NCBI RefSeq assembly: GCF_000735355.1
Contig: NZ_JMPI01000024.1
Span: 1 to 64,000, forward strand
Length of the DNA stretch: 64,000 bases
DNA from: Buttiauxella agrestis ATCC 33320
Lineage (GTDB): Bacteria > Pseudomonadota > Gammaproteobacteria > Enterobacterales > Enterobacteriaceae
Direction: 5' to 3'
The notes under the pieces are model-generated. The model worked only from the letters and a program-made list of their open reading frames with translations. It ran no database searches and was not told the origin of the DNA. Shown here piece after piece: positions 29,941-39,759 of the stretch. The translations under genes were made by a program, and so were the position numbers. The stretch's first letter is position 1, and each line of letters begins with the position of its first letter.

Positions 29941-32900
29941 ATGAGCAAATTTCTTGACCGGTTTCGGTACTTCAAACAGAAGGGCGAAACTTTTGCCGAT
30001 GGACATGGCCAACTGCTCGATACCAATCGTGATTGGGAAGAAGGTTATCGTCAGCGTTGGCAGCACGACAAAGTGGTTCGCTCCACTCACGGTGTAAACT
30101 GCACAGGCTCCTGTAGCTGGAAGATCTACGTCAAAAGTGGCCTGGTGACCTGGGAAACTCAACAAACTGACTACCCGCGTACTCGCCCGGATATGCCAAA
30201 CCATGAACCACGCGGGTGCCCACGCGGCGCCAGTTATTCCTGGTATCTCTATAGCGCGAACCGCCTGAAATATCCTTTGATGCGCAAGCGTCTGATCAAA
30301 CTTTGGCGTGAAGCGAAAACTCTGCACGAAGACCCCGTCGATGCCTGGGCCTCAATCATCAACGACCCGGAAAAAGCAAAAAGTTATAAACAAGCCCGTG
30401 GTCGCGGTGGTTTTGTGCGCTCAAGCTGGGCTGAAGTAAATGAACTGATTGCCGCCGCTAACGTCTTTACCGCAAAAACGTTCGGCCCTGACCGTATCGC
30501 AGGCTTCTCGCCGATTCCGGCGATGTCGATGGTGTCGTATGCTTCTGGCGCGCGCTACCTTTCCCTGATTGGCGGGACTTGCCTGAGCTTCTACGACTGG
30601 TATTGCGATTTGCCGCCAGCTTCACCGATGACCTGGGGCGAGCAGACGGACGTGCCGGAATCCGCAGACTGGTACAACTCAAGCTACATCATCGCCTGGG
30701 GTTCTAACGTTCCGCAGACGCGTACGCCAGATGCTCACTTCTTTACCGAAGTGCGTTACAAAGGTACCAAAACCGTGGCGGTTACGCCGGATTACGCTGA
30801 AATCGCCAAGCTGTGCGACCAGTGGCTGGCACCGAAACAAGGTACGGATGCGGCGATGGCGCTGGCGATGGGCCACGTGATGCTGCGTGAATTCCATCTC
30901 GATAACCCAAGCCAATATTTCACCGATTACGTTCGCCGTTACACCGACATGCCAATGCTGGTGATGCTCGAAGAGCGTGACGGCTTCTACGCGGCAGGCC
31001 GCATGTTACGTGCGTCCGATCTGGTTGATGGTCTGGGTCAGGAAAATAACCCGCAATGGAAAACCGTTGCACTCGATAACCAGAACGGCGAACTGCTGGC
31101 ACCAAACGGTTCTATCGGATACCGCTGGGGCGAGAAGGGCAAGTGGAACCTGGAGCAACGTGATGGCACCAGCGGCGAAGAAGCCGAACTGCGCCTGAGC
31201 CTGCTCGGCAGCCACGACGAAGTGGCGGATGTGGGCTTCCCATATTTTGGTGGTGAAAGCACCGAACACTTCAGCAACGTTAAGCTCGATAACGTGCTAA
31301 TGCACAAACTGCCGGTGAAACGTATTCAACTGGCAGATGGTTCAAGCACGCTGGTCACGACCGTTTATGACCTGACGCTGGCGAACTATGGTCTGGATCG
31401 CGGCCTGAACGACGAAAACTGCGCCTCCAGCTATGACGACGTGAAAGCGTATACCCCGGCGTGGGCGGAACAAATCACTGGCGTTTCTCGCCAGAACATT
31501 ATCCGTATCGCTCGTGAATTTGCTGACAACGCCGACAAAACCCATGGACGTTCGATGATCATCGTCGGTGCCGGTATGAACCACTGGTTCCACATGGACA
31601 TGAACTACCGTGGCCTGATCAATATGCTGATCTTCTGCGGTTGCGTCGGCCAAAGCGGCGGCGGCTGGGCACACTATGTGGGCCAGGAAAAACTGCGTCC
31701 ACAAACCGGCTGGACTCCGCTGGCATTTGCTCTCGACTGGCAGCGCCCGCCACGCCACATGAACAGCACGTCATTCTTCTACAACCATTCCAGCCAGTGG
31801 CGCTACGAGTCGTTGACTGCCGAAGAACTGTTGTCTCCGCTGGCAGATAAATCCCGTTATAGCGGTCATTTGATTGACTTCAACGTGCGTGCTGAACGCA
31901 TGGGCTGGTTGCCATCGGCACCGCAGTTGAACACCAACCCATTACACATTGCGAAGCAGGCGAAAGCGGCGGGCATGAGCCCGGCTGATTTCACCGCGCA
32001 GCAACTGAAAAGCGGCGACATTCGCTTTGCAGCGGAGCAACCGGATGCGGGCAATAACCATCCGCGCAACTTGTTCGTCTGGCGCTCAAACCTGCTGGGT
32101 TCTTCCGGTAAGGGCCACGAGTACATGCTCAAATACCTGTTGGGTACTGAGAACGGTATTCAGGGCAAAGATTTGGGCAAAGAAGGCGGCGTGATGCCGG
32201 AAGAAGTCGAGTGGGTCGATAACGGTCTGGATGGCAAACTGGACTTGGTCGTGACGCTGGACTTCCGTCTGTCGAGCACCTGTTTGTATTCCGATATCGT
32301 GCTGCCAACGGCGACCTGGTATGAGAAAGACGATATGAATACTTCGGACATGCATCCGTTTATTCACCCGCTTACTGCCGCGGTTGACCCAGCCTGGGAT
32401 TCAAAAAGCGACTGGGAAATTTATAAAGCCATCGCGAAGAAATTCTCCGAAGTGTGCGTCGGCCATTTAGGCAAAGAAACCGACGTGGTGACACTGCCGA
32501 TTCAGCACGACTCCGCCGCAGAACTGGCGCAGCCGTTTGGCGTGATGGACTGGAAAAAAGGCGAATGTGACCTGATTCCGGGTAAAACTGCACCGCATTT
32601 GATCACCGTTGAACGTGATTACCCGGCGACTTACGAGCGTTTCACCTCGATTGGCCCGCTGATGGAAACCATCGGTAACGGCGGCAAGGGCATCGCCTGG
32701 AATACCCAGTCTGAGATGGACTTGCTGCGTAAGCTTAATTACACCAAAGCAGATGGCCCGGCGAAAGGCCAGCCGATGATTAACACGGCGATTGATGCCG
32801 CAGAAATGATCCTCACCCTGGCACCCGAAACCAACGGCCAGGTGGCGGTGAAAGCCTGGGCAGCACTGAGTGAGTTTACCGGTCGTGACCACACGCACCT

Positions 32901-33687
32901 GGCGCTCAATAAAGAAGACGAAAAGATTCGCTTCCGCGATATCCAGGCGCAGCCGCGCAAAATCATCTCCAGCCCGACCTGGTCTGGCCTTGAAGACGAA
33001 CACGTTTCTTACAGCGCGGGTTACACCAACGTTCATGAGCTGATTCCATGGCGCACGCTGTCTGGCCGCCAGCAGCTGTATCAGGATCACCAGTGGATGC
33101 GTGATTTTGGCGAAAGCCTGCTGGTATACCGTCCGCCGATTGATACCCGCTCCGTAAAAGGTGTGATGGGTAAGAAATCGAACGGTAACCCGGAAAAAGC
33201 GCTGAACTTCCTGACGCCGCACCAGAAATGGGGCATTCACTCAACTTACAGCGACAACTTGCTGATGCTGACGCTGTCACGCGGCGGCCCGATTGTCTGG
33301 ATGAGTGAAATCGACGCCAAAGATCTGGGCATCGAAGATAACGACTGGATTGAAGTGTTCAACAAAAACGGCGCGCTGACGGCGCGTGCGGTGGTGAGCC
33401 AGCGTGTGCCGGAAGGCATGACCATGATGTATCACGCCCAGGAACGCATCGTGAACCTGCCGGGTTCTGAAATTACCGGTCAACGCGGGGGGATTCATAA
33501 CTCGGTCACCCGAATTAGCCCGAAACCAACGCACATGATTGGCGGCTACGCGCAACTGGCCTACGGCTTTAACTACTACGGCACCGTCGGGTCAAACCGT
33601 GATGAGTTCGTGGTGGTGCGCAAGATGAAAGACATTAACTGGTTAGACGGTGAAGGCAACGACCAGAAACAGGAGAGCGTAAAATGA
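29941..33687 (+). CDS. narG: Respiratory nitrate reductase A alpha subunit NarG
   Basis: NarG reduces nitrate to nitrite at a bis-MGD molybdenum centre on the cytoplasmic side of the inner membrane. It has 1248 residues (1247 in E. coli). The N-terminal vestigial Tat-like helix MSKFLDRFRYFKQKGETF binds NarJ. The FS0 cluster motif is HGVNCTGSCSWKIYV...RGCPRGAS, with a His as first ligand. The Mo-ligating Asp region is near GGTCLSFYDWYCDLPPASP. Later blocks include FRLSSTCLYSDIVLPTATWYEKDD. An AGGAGAA site precedes ATG 29941. The stop overlaps narH by four bases. Confidence 0.99.
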   Translation: MSKFLDRFRYFKQKGETFADGHGQLLDTNRDWEEGYRQRWQHDKVVRSTHGVNCTGSCSWKIYVKSGLVTWETQQTDYPRTRPDMPNHEPRGCPRGASYSWYLYSANRLKYPLMRKRLIKLWREAKTLHEDPVDAWASIINDPEKAKSYKQARGRGGFVRSSWAEVNELIAAANVFTAKTFGPDRIAGFSPIPAMSMVSYASGARYLSLIGGTCLSFYDWYCDLPPASPMTWGEQTDVPESADWYNSSYIIAWGSNVPQTRTPDAHFFTEVRYKGTKTVAVTPDYAEIAKLCDQWLAPKQGTDAAMALAMGHVMLREFHLDNPSQYFTDYVRRYTDMPMLVMLEERDGFYAAGRMLRASDLVDGLGQENNPQWKTVALDNQNGELLAPNGSIGYRWGEKGKWNLEQRDGTSGEEAELRLSLLGSHDEVADVGFPYFGGESTEHFSNVKLDNVLMHKLPVKRIQLADGSSTLVTTVYDLTLANYGLDRGLNDENCASSYDDVKAYTPAWAEQITGVSRQNIIRIAREFADNADKTHGRSMIIVGAGMNHWFHMDMNYRGLINMLIFCGCVGQSGGGWAHYVGQEKLRPQTGWTPLAFALDWQRPPRHMNSTSFFYNHSSQWRYESLTAEELLSPLADKSRYSGHLIDFNVRAERMGWLPSAPQLNTNPLHIAKQAKAAGMSPADFTAQQLKSGDIRFAAEQPDAGNNHPRNLFVWRSNLLGSSGKGHEYMLKYLLGTENGIQGKDLGKEGGVMPEEVEWVDNGLDGKLDLVVTLDFRLSSTCLYSDIVLPTATWYEKDDMNTSDMHPFIHPLTAAVDPAWDSKSDWEIYKAIAKKFSEVCVGHLGKETDVVTLPIQHDSAAELAQPFGVMDWKKGECDLIPGKTAPHLITVERDYPATYERFTSIGPLMETIGNGGKGIAWNTQSEMDLLRKLNYTKADGPAKGQPMINTAIDAAEMILTLAPETNGQVAVKAWAALSEFTGRDHTHLALNKEDEKIRFRDIQAQPRKIISSPTWSGLEDEHVSYSAGYTNVHELIPWRTLSGRQQLYQDHQWMRDFGESLLVYRPPIDTRSVKGVMGKKSNGNPEKALNFLTPHQKWGIHSTYSDNLLMLTLSRGGPIVWMSEIDAKDLGIEDNDWIEVFNKNGALTARAVVSQRVPEGMTMMYHAQERIVNLPGSEITGQRGGIHNSVTRISPKPTHMIGGYAQLAYGFNYYGTVGSNRDEFVVVRKMKDINWLDGEGNDQKQESVK

Positions 33688-35219
33688 AAATTCGTTCACA
33701 AGTCGGCATGGTGCTGAATCTTGATAAATGCATCGGCTGTCACACCTGTTCTGTGACCTGTAAAAACGTCTGGACCAGCCGCGAAGGGATGGAGTACGCG
33801 TGGTTCAATAACGTCGAAACCAAACCGGGGATTGGCTACCCGAACGACTGGGAAAACCAGGAGAAATGGAAGGGCGGTTGGATTCGTAAAATCAACGGCA
33901 AACTGCAACCGCGCATGGGCAACCGCGCCATGTTGCTGGGTAAAATCTTCGCTAACCCGCATCTGCCGGGCATCGACGATTATTACGAGCCGTTTGATTA
34001 TGACTATCAGCATCTTCATAACGCGCCGGAGGGTAAGCACCAGCCGATTGCACGCCCACGCTCGCTGATTACCGGCCAGCGCATGAACAAAATCGAAGCT
34101 GGCCCGAACTGGGAAGAGATCCTCGGTGGCGAATTTGAAAAACGCGCCAAAGATCAGAACTTCGTCAACATGCAGAAGGCGATGTACGGCCAGTTCGAAA
34201 ACACCTTTATGGCGTATCTACCGCGCTTGTGCGAGCACTGCCTGAACCCGGCGTGTGTGGCGACTTGCCCGAGCGGTGCGATTTATAAGCGTGAAGAAGA
34301 CGGTATTGTGCTGATTGACCAGGACAAATGCCGCGGCTGGCGGATGTGCATCACCGGTTGCCCGTACAAAAAAATCTACTTCAACTGGAAGAGCGGCAAA
34401 TCAGAAAAATGCATTTTCTGTTACCCGCGTATCGAAGCAGGCCAACCCACTGTCTGTTCCGAGACTTGCGTAGGTCGTATTCGTTACCTCGGCGTGTTGT
34501 TGTACGACGCGGATGCGATTGAATCCGCAGCCAGCACCGAGAACGAAAAAGATCTGTACGAGCGTCAGTTGAGCATTTTCCTCAACCCGAATGACCCGGC
34601 GGTGATTGAACAAGCGCTGAAAGACGGCATTCCGCAGAGCGTAATCGACGCAGCACAGCAATCGCCAGTTTATAAAATGGCGATGGACTGGAAACTGGCG
34701 CTGCCTTTGCACCCGGAATATCGCACGCTGCCGATGGTGTGGTATGTGCCACCGTTGTCGCCAATTCAGTCTGCGGCTGACGCAGGTGAGCTTCCGCATA
34801 CCGGGATCCTGCCTGACGTTGAAAGCCTGCGTATTCCGGTGGAATACCTGGCAAATCTGTTGACTGCGGGTGACACCGCGCCGGTTCTGCGCGCTCTGAA
34901 ACGCATGATGGCGATGCGCCATTACAAACGTGCTGAAACGGTGGAAGGTGTTCACGATATTAGCGCGCTGGAAGAAGTGGGTTTGACTGAAGCGCAGGCG
35001 CAGGAAATGTATCGCTACCTGGCCATTGCGAACTACGAAGATCGCTTCGTGATCCCAAGCAGCCACCGTGAACTGGCCGCAGATGCATTCCCTGAAAGCA
35101 AAGGTTGTGGTTTCAGCTTTGGTGATGGCTGCCATGGCTCTGACAGCAAATTCAACCTGTTCAACAGTAAACGTATCGACGCGATTGATGTGTCCAGCAA
35201 AACGGAGCCAAAACCATGA
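33684..35219 (+). CDS. narH: Respiratory nitrate reductase A beta subunit NarH
   Basis: NarH carries electrons from NarI haem to NarG through four Fe-S clusters. It has 511 residues. Four Cys groups are visible: DKCIGCHTCSVTCKN, CEHCLNPACVATCPSGA, DKCRGWRMCITGCPYKK and CIFCYPRIEAGQPTVCSETCVG. In the third group Trp replaces one Cys (CRGW), the known reason that cluster is [3Fe-4S]. It overlaps narG and narJ by four bases each, giving tight translational coupling. Confidence 0.99.
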   Translation: MKIRSQVGMVLNLDKCIGCHTCSVTCKNVWTSREGMEYAWFNNVETKPGIGYPNDWENQEKWKGGWIRKINGKLQPRMGNRAMLLGKIFANPHLPGIDDYYEPFDYDYQHLHNAPEGKHQPIARPRSLITGQRMNKIEAGPNWEEILGGEFEKRAKDQNFVNMQKAMYGQFENTFMAYLPRLCEHCLNPACVATCPSGAIYKREEDGIVLIDQDKCRGWRMCITGCPYKKIYFNWKSGKSEKCIFCYPRIEAGQPTVCSETCVGRIRYLGVLLYDADAIESAASTENEKDLYERQLSIFLNPNDPAVIEQALKDGIPQSVIDAAQQSPVYKMAMDWKLALPLHPEYRTLPMVWYVPPLSPIQSAADAGELPHTGILPDVESLRIPVEYLANLLTAGDTAPVLRALKRMMAMRHYKRAETVEGVHDISALEEVGLTEAQAQEMYRYLAIANYEDRFVIPSSHRELAADAFPESKGCGFSFGDGCHGSDSKFNLFNSKRIDAIDVSSKTEPKP

Positions 35220-35917
35220 TTGAACTTCTGGTGATTTCCCGCTTGCTGGAGTATCCGGATGCTGCCCTGTGGCAGCATCAACAGGAACTCCGCGAGGCAT
35301 TGGCTGAAGGGAGTGCGTTAAATCTGCAACCGGCGGCCCAGCTCAACGGTTTCATTACCTCATTGTGCAACCGTGATTTGCTGGATGCGCAGGCAAGTTA
35401 CAGCGAACTGTTTGACCGTGGCCGCGCGACCTCGCTATTGCTGTTCGAACACGTTCACGGTGAATCCCGTGATCGCGGGCAGGCGATGGTGAACCTGATG
35501 AACCAGTATCAGCAGGCGGGTATGGAAATCGACAGCCGCGAGTTGCCGGACCATCTTCCGTTGTACCTGGAATACTTGTCACAACGCGACGAAGCCGAAG
35601 CGCGTGGCGGTTTGCAGGATGTGGCACCGATTCTGGCACTGCTGGCAGCACGCCTGAAACAGCGTGAAAGTGATTACGCCGTTCTGTTTGACGTGCTGTT
35701 GGGGTTATCGCAAAGCGATGTGGCCGTTGAAAGTGTGAGCCAACAAATTGCCGGTGAAGCACGTGATGACACTCCGCAAGCGCTGGATGCCGTTTGGGAA
35801 GAAGAGCAGGTGAAATTTGTTGCAGAGGCAGGGTGTGGCGAGTCTGAAATTAGCAGCCATCAGCGTCGTTTTGCCGGGGCTGTCGCTCCGCAGTATCTGA
35901 ATATCGGAGGACAGTAA
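35216..35917 (+). CDS. narJ: Nitrate reductase assembly chaperone NarJ
   Basis: NarJ is a dedicated cytoplasmic chaperone that binds the NarG N-terminus, directs molybdenum cofactor insertion and delays membrane docking. The 233-residue helical protein belongs to the TorD/DmsD/NarJ family. Visible segments are [31 protein letters not shown] and [12 protein letters not shown]. It is not part of the mature enzyme. It starts inside the narH stop and ends three bases before narI. Confidence 0.97.
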   Translation: MIELLVISRLLEYPDAALWQHQQELREALAEGSALNLQPAAQLNGFITSLCNRDLLDAQASYSELFDRGRATSLLLFEHVHGESRDRGQAMVNLMNQYQQAGMEIDSRELPDHLPLYLEYLSQRDEAEARGGLQDVAPILALLAARLKQRESDYAVLFDVLLGLSQSDVAVESVSQQIAGEARDDTPQALDAVWEEEQVKFVAEAGCGESEISSHQRRFAGAVAPQYLNIGGQ

Positions 35918-35919
35918 TC

Positions 35920-36597
35920 ATGCATTTTCTCAATGTGTTCTTCTATGACATGTATCCGTACATTTGCGGTACGGTGTTCCTGCTGGGCAGTTGGCTGCGC
36001 TATGACTACGGGCAGTACACGTGGAAAGCCGGTTCCAGCCAAATGCTCGATCGCAAAGGGATGAATCTGGCGTCAAACCTGTTCCATATCGGGATTCTGG
36101 GGATTTTCGCCGGGCACTTCCTCGGCATGTTAACGCCACACTGGATGTACGAGTCATTCCTGCCAATTGATGTGAAGCAGAAGATGGCGATGATTGCCGG
36201 TGGCGCATGTGGTGTGATGACGCTGGTGGGCGGTTTGCTGCTGCTTAAGCGCCGTCTGTTTAATCCACGTGTGCGGGCGACATCAAGCGTGGCGGATATT
36301 TTGATTCTGAGCTTGCTGATGATTCAATGCGCACTCGGCCTGCTGACGATTCCGTTCTCGGCTCAGCACATGGACGGCAGCGAGATGATGAAGCTGGTGG
36401 GATGGGCGCAGGCGGTGGTGACGTTCCACGGCGGCGCATCTGAGCATCTGGATGGCGTGGCGTTTATCTTCCGTGTGCATCTGGGGTTGGGGATGACGCT
36501 GTTCCTGCTGTTCCCGTTCACCCGTCTGGTGCATGTCTGGAGTGCTCCGGTGGAGTATTTGACGCGTAAGTATCAGGTCGTTCGCGCTCGTCGCTGA
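35920..36597 (+). CDS. narI: Respiratory nitrate reductase A gamma subunit NarI
   Basis: NarI is the membrane cytochrome b that oxidises quinol and anchors NarGH. It has 225 residues and five membrane segments. Haem-ligand histidines lie in [15 protein letters not shown] and, near the C-terminus, in [31 protein letters not shown] site precedes ATG 35920. It is the last gene of narGHJI and is followed by a terminator at 36620. Confidence 0.98.
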   Translation: MHFLNVFFYDMYPYICGTVFLLGSWLRYDYGQYTWKAGSSQMLDRKGMNLASNLFHIGILGIFAGHFLGMLTPHWMYESFLPIDVKQKMAMIAGGACGVMTLVGGLLLLKRRLFNPRVRATSSVADILILSLLMIQCALGLLTIPFSAQHMDGSEMMKLVGWAQAVVTFHGGASEHLDGVAFIFRVHLGLGMTLFLLFPFTRLVHVWSAPVEYLTRKYQVVRARR

Positions 36598-36619
36598 GTG
36601 TTGTTATTTGTTTTGAAAG

Positions 36620-36647
36620 ATACCTGGCTTCGGCCGGGTATTTTTTT
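36620..36647 (+). terminator. Intrinsic terminator of narGHJI
   Basis: ATACCTGGC-TTCG-GCCGGGTAT forms a nine-bp stem with a stable tetraloop, followed by seven T residues. Confidence 0.93.
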
Positions 36648-36727
36648 GTGCGTTTGTTGAAGGTGTCGTCCAACAAAAATGTTAAATATTATGCGATTGG
36701 GGATTTACTTGGATGTATTGCGAGAGA

Positions 36728-36900
36728 TGGTGGCGGGGGAAGGATGACTCGACGCTTTGCGTCTCGCCCTTCGGGTCATTGCCTGCGGCAACGCTTTCTC
36801 GCTTTGCTCGAATCGAACCTTAGTCGAAGCTTCTCATCCTTCCCCAACGGGAATATGAAAGATTCTGCGATTTGGATTTGTCTGGAGGTATTGCAAAGAA
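36728..36900 (-). repeat. rtT-type repeat unit downstream of tandem tRNA-Tyr
   Basis: The last 18 bases of tRNA-Tyr, including CCA (read here as TGGTGGCGGGGGAAGGAT), recur at 36728-36745, 173 bases from the real tRNA end at 36901. The sequence on the left of each copy is also similar (GATTTACTTGGATGTATTGC versus GATTTGTCTGGAGGTATTGC). This is the arrangement of E. coli tyrT, where 178-bp repeats follow the tRNAs and give rttR RNA. Only one full unit is present here. Confidence 0.85.
36820..36837 (-). pseudogene. tpr: Remnant of protamine-like tpr frame, stopped at codon 6
   Basis: On the minus strand ATG 36837 reads MRSFD and then TAA. Reading through gives GSIRAKRESVAAG..., which resembles my memory of E. 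coli Tpr (MRSFDQGSTRAPARERC...) inside the same kind of repeat. A CAA to TAA change at codon 6 would have killed the frame. Tpr expression in E. coli is itself doubtful, so this is a positional homologue rather than a proven lost gene. Confidence 0.5.
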
Positions 36901-36985
<85 letters not shown>

Positions 36986-37035
36986 AAGGGTGTGATGCAT
37001 GTTTGAAACTACTGGCCGTGCTTAACGCTTGAAGA

Positions 37036-37120
<85 letters not shown>

Positions 37121-37178
37121 AGGGGTATTACTTTTTGTTGGCTTTCTTGCTCGCATCCTTTGTCTGGAAGCGGGGCGC

Positions 37179-37206
37179 ATCATATCAAATGAAGCGCCGC
37201 TGTAAA
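37179..37206 (-). promoter_or_regulatory. tyrT-type promoter with GC-rich discriminator
   Basis: On the minus strand TTTACA (37206-37201) and TATGAT (37184-37179) are separated by 16 bases. The GC-rich GCGCCCC discriminator after the -10 is typical of stable-RNA promoters under stringent control. It is essentially the E. coli tyrT core promoter. Confidence 0.92.
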
Positions 37207-37284
37207 GCATTCGCTGTAAGAAAATGAATCGTTTGCCGTTTTTTTACACGTAACGTCGTAAACCTAAGCAATTACATGATTGAT

Positions 37285-38127
37285 CTACAGAATAATCGTG
37301 CGATTACCATAAACAAACACGCGTTGCGCCAGAACCTGATACAGAGCACGGCTCAAAACATTTTTCTCAACATCACGCCCGGCACGCATCATATCTTCCG
37401 CGGTGTAGGTGTGATCAACGTGAATGACATCCTGCATGATGATTGGGCCTTCATCCAGATTGTCATTCACATAGTGCGCTGTGGCGCCTATGATCTTCAC
37501 GCCGCGCTCGTAGGCCTGGTGATAAGGGCGTGCGCCAATAAAAGCAGGCAGGAATGAATGGTGGATGTTGATAATCTGGTTCGGGAAGCGTGAAACGAAT
37601 TCTGGAGTTAACACGCGCATGTATTTAGCCAGCACCACATAATCAGGTTGATGCGCTTCAATCGCGTCAGCCATCTGTTTATCGTGATCTTCGCGCGTCA
37701 GACCTTCATGGCTCACCAGCTCAAACGGGATATCAAAACGCTCGACCAGAGTGCGCAGCGTTTCGTGGTTGCCAATAACGGCGGCGATTTCGACATCAAG
37801 GCCGCCGTAATTCGCTTTCATTAATAAATCGCCCAGGCAGTGCGCTTCTTTAGTGACAAGAATCACCACGCGGCGACGGCCAGCTGGAATGAGTTCACGC
37901 AATGAACCTTCAGGCAATGCGCCGTCCAAATCTGCCAGCAAAGTGGTGTCGTTGAAAATGCCTTCGAGTTCGGTACGCATAAAGAAGCGCCCGGTGCGAT
38001 GGTCAACAAACTCATTGTTCTGAACGATGTTCAGTTCGTGCTTGTAACAAATATTGGTGATCTTGGCGATCAGGCCCTTTGCGTCAGGGCAAATGGTGCG
38101 GAGTACTTTTCGCTGTAATGATTGCAT
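37285..38127 (-). CDS. purU: Formyltetrahydrofolate deformylase PurU
   Basis: PurU hydrolyses 10-formyltetrahydrofolate to formate and tetrahydrofolate, supplying formate to PurT and balancing one-carbon pools. The ATG at 38127 (MQSLQRKVLRTICPD) gives 280 residues, equal to E. coli; a reading 48 codons longer from 38271 is not conserved. An N-terminal ACT domain (about 8-80) binds effectors, and the C-terminal formyltransferase-like domain holds INIHHSFLPAFIGARPYHQAYERGVKIIGATAHYV with the catalytic Asn/His region and the late Asp in LDEGPIIMQD. Confidence 0.97.
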   Translation of the reverse strand: MQSLQRKVLRTICPDAKGLIAKITNICYKHELNIVQNNEFVDHRTGRFFMRTELEGIFNDTTLLADLDGALPEGSLRELIPAGRRRVVILVTKEAHCLGDLLMKANYGGLDVEIAAVIGNHETLRTLVERFDIPFELVSHEGLTREDHDKQMADAIEAHQPDYVVLAKYMRVLTPEFVSRFPNQIINIHHSFLPAFIGARPYHQAYERGVKIIGATAHYVNDNLDEGPIIMQDVIHVDHTYTAEDMMRAGRDVEKNVLSRALYQVLAQRVFVYGNRTIIL

Positions 38128-38182
38128 TGCAGGGTGAGTCCTGTTGTTCGTTTGTTTGCTAAATATCTTGTGCCACGTCGCG

Positions 38183-38641
38183 TTAACGCCCACAACACTT
38201 TTTATATTTTTTGCCGGAACCGCAAGGGCAGGGGTCATTACGACCAAATTGCGGGCGGGTTCCGTCGACATAGTACCACTGACCGTTTTCCTTTAAGAAA
38301 CGAGAACGTTCAATGATGGCACTTTCCTCGCCTTGCTCTTCAAAGCGTGCGACGAAACTGACGAAACCTTCGTTTTCGTCATCGCCATCTGCCGATTCAT
38401 AAACGGTTAAACCCAGCCAGTGCGTCGTCGCAAAGCTACCGGAAATATCGGTCTTCAGCGAAGGGCTACGAGTCTGGGGATACCAGGTTGCGACAAGGTA
38501 ATCTGCGTCTTGCATCACATAGGCGCTATAACGTGAGCGCATAAGCTGTGATGGTGTTGGCGCATGGCGCTCCGCGCGTAGGTAAGGCTGGCAACATAAG
38601 CTATACTCCAGACCGCTACCACAAGGGCAAAGTTGCGACAC
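38183..38641 (-). CDS. ychJ: UPF0225 protein YchJ with two SEC-C motifs
   Basis: This 152-residue protein has a zinc-binding SEC-C type motif at each end: [13 protein letters not shown] near residue 5 and [13 protein letters not shown] near residue 138. An NTF2-like central domain lies between them (about 30-125). The family function is unknown. The conserved size and position between purU and rssA match E. coli. It lies 55 bases upstream of purU on the same strand. Confidence 0.93.
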   Translation of the reverse strand: MSQLCPCGSGLEYSLCCQPYLRAERHAPTPSQLMRSRYSAYVMQDADYLVATWYPQTRSPSLKTDISGSFATTHWLGLTVYESADGDDENEGFVSFVARFEEQGEESAIIERSRFLKENGQWYYVDGTRPQFGRNDPCPCGSGKKYKKCCGR

Positions 38642-38757
38642 AGCATCTCCTTGGTTACAAAAAAATAGTCAGCGTAAATACGCGGGGTAGTTATGTTAAC
38701 TGAGCTGTGGCGAATTCGCCACGCGGTGATATACCGGGGAAGAAAGACCGAGGCGAA

Positions 38758-39666
38758 ATGAGACAGGTAAAGATCGGCCTGGCATTAGGGTCGGGAGCAG
38801 CAAAAGGATGGGCGCATATTGGTGTCATTAATGCGTTAAAACGAGCGGGAATTCAGGTTGATATCGTAGCAGGTTGCTCGGTGGGGGCGCTGGTTGGCGC
38901 GGCGTACGCCAGTAATCGTTTACCTATGATGGAACGCTGGGTGCGTTCGTTCGGCTATTGGGACGTACTGCGGCTGATGGATCTTTCCTGGCGTCGCGGC
39001 GGTTTGTTACGTGGCGAGAGAGTTTTCAACAACGTACGTAAAATCATAACTGAAGAAAAAATTGAAGATTGCGCGCTGCGGTTTGGCTCGGTTGCAACCA
39101 ATTTAAGCACCGGGCGCGAGTTGTGGTTCACCGATGGCGATCTTCATCAGGCCGTACGTGCTTCTTGTAGTATGCCGGGGCTGCTGTCGCCTGTCGGATA
39201 CAATGGCTACTGGCTGGTGGACGGAGCGGTGGTTAACCCGGTGCCGGTGTCGCTGACTCGCGCGTTAGGCGCTGATATTGTTATTGCAGTCGATCTCCAG
39301 CATGACGCCCATCTAATGCAACAAGATTTACTTTCCGTAAATATGACCACGCCGTTGGCTGAAAACCAGGTGCAACCGGATTCCTGGCGTGGCCGTTTAC
39401 GCGAGCAGCTCGGAAAAATCACTACGCGACGCGCCAATACCACGCCGACGGCCATGGAAATCATGACGACCTCAATTCAGGTGCTGGAAAACCGCTTAAA
39501 GCGCAACCGTATGGCCGGTGATCCTCCTGATATTTTGCTCCAGCCATTTTGCCCTCAGATTTCTACCCTGGATTTCCACCGCGCCGCAGAAGCGATCAGT
39601 GCGGGGAGTCTGGCCGTCGAGAAAAAGATGGATGAGCTGTTACCTTTGGTTCGTACCCATGAATGA
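38758..39666 (+). CDS. rssA: Patatin-like phospholipase family protein RssA
   Basis: This 302-residue protein has the patatin serine hydrolase pattern: oxyanion loop GSGAAKGWAH, nucleophile elbow GCSVG (Ser near residue 41) and the catalytic Asp in DGA (VDGAVVNPVPV). Its substrate is unknown. It is named from its link to rssB. ATG 38758 follows a GAGG site and gives the conserved N-terminus MRQVKIGLALGSG; a 17-codon longer frame is rejected. rssB follows after 93 bases. Confidence 0.94.
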   Translation: MRQVKIGLALGSGAAKGWAHIGVINALKRAGIQVDIVAGCSVGALVGAAYASNRLPMMERWVRSFGYWDVLRLMDLSWRRGGLLRGERVFNNVRKIITEEKIEDCALRFGSVATNLSTGRELWFTDGDLHQAVRASCSMPGLLSPVGYNGYWLVDGAVVNPVPVSLTRALGADIVIAVDLQHDAHLMQQDLLSVNMTTPLAENQVQPDSWRGRLREQLGKITTRRANTTPTAMEIMTTSIQVLENRLKRNRMAGDPPDILLQPFCPQISTLDFHRAAEAISAGSLAVEKKMDELLPLVRTHE

Positions 39667-39759
39667 GTACGGTGAAAACTCGCATCTTCGGGCAATTCTG
39701 ACAGGCGGTGATTGTCATACCATGCCACTATTGATCTATCGCCAGTCAGGGGAGCGCAC

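Noticed and set aside
32467-33240. 257-codon minus-strand frame across narG
   Set aside because: It is a shadow of narG; the composition mirrors the reverse complement of narG codons.
34401-35300. 299-codon minus-strand frame across narH
   Set aside because: It is a shadow of narH, with no ribosome binding site or recognisable domain.
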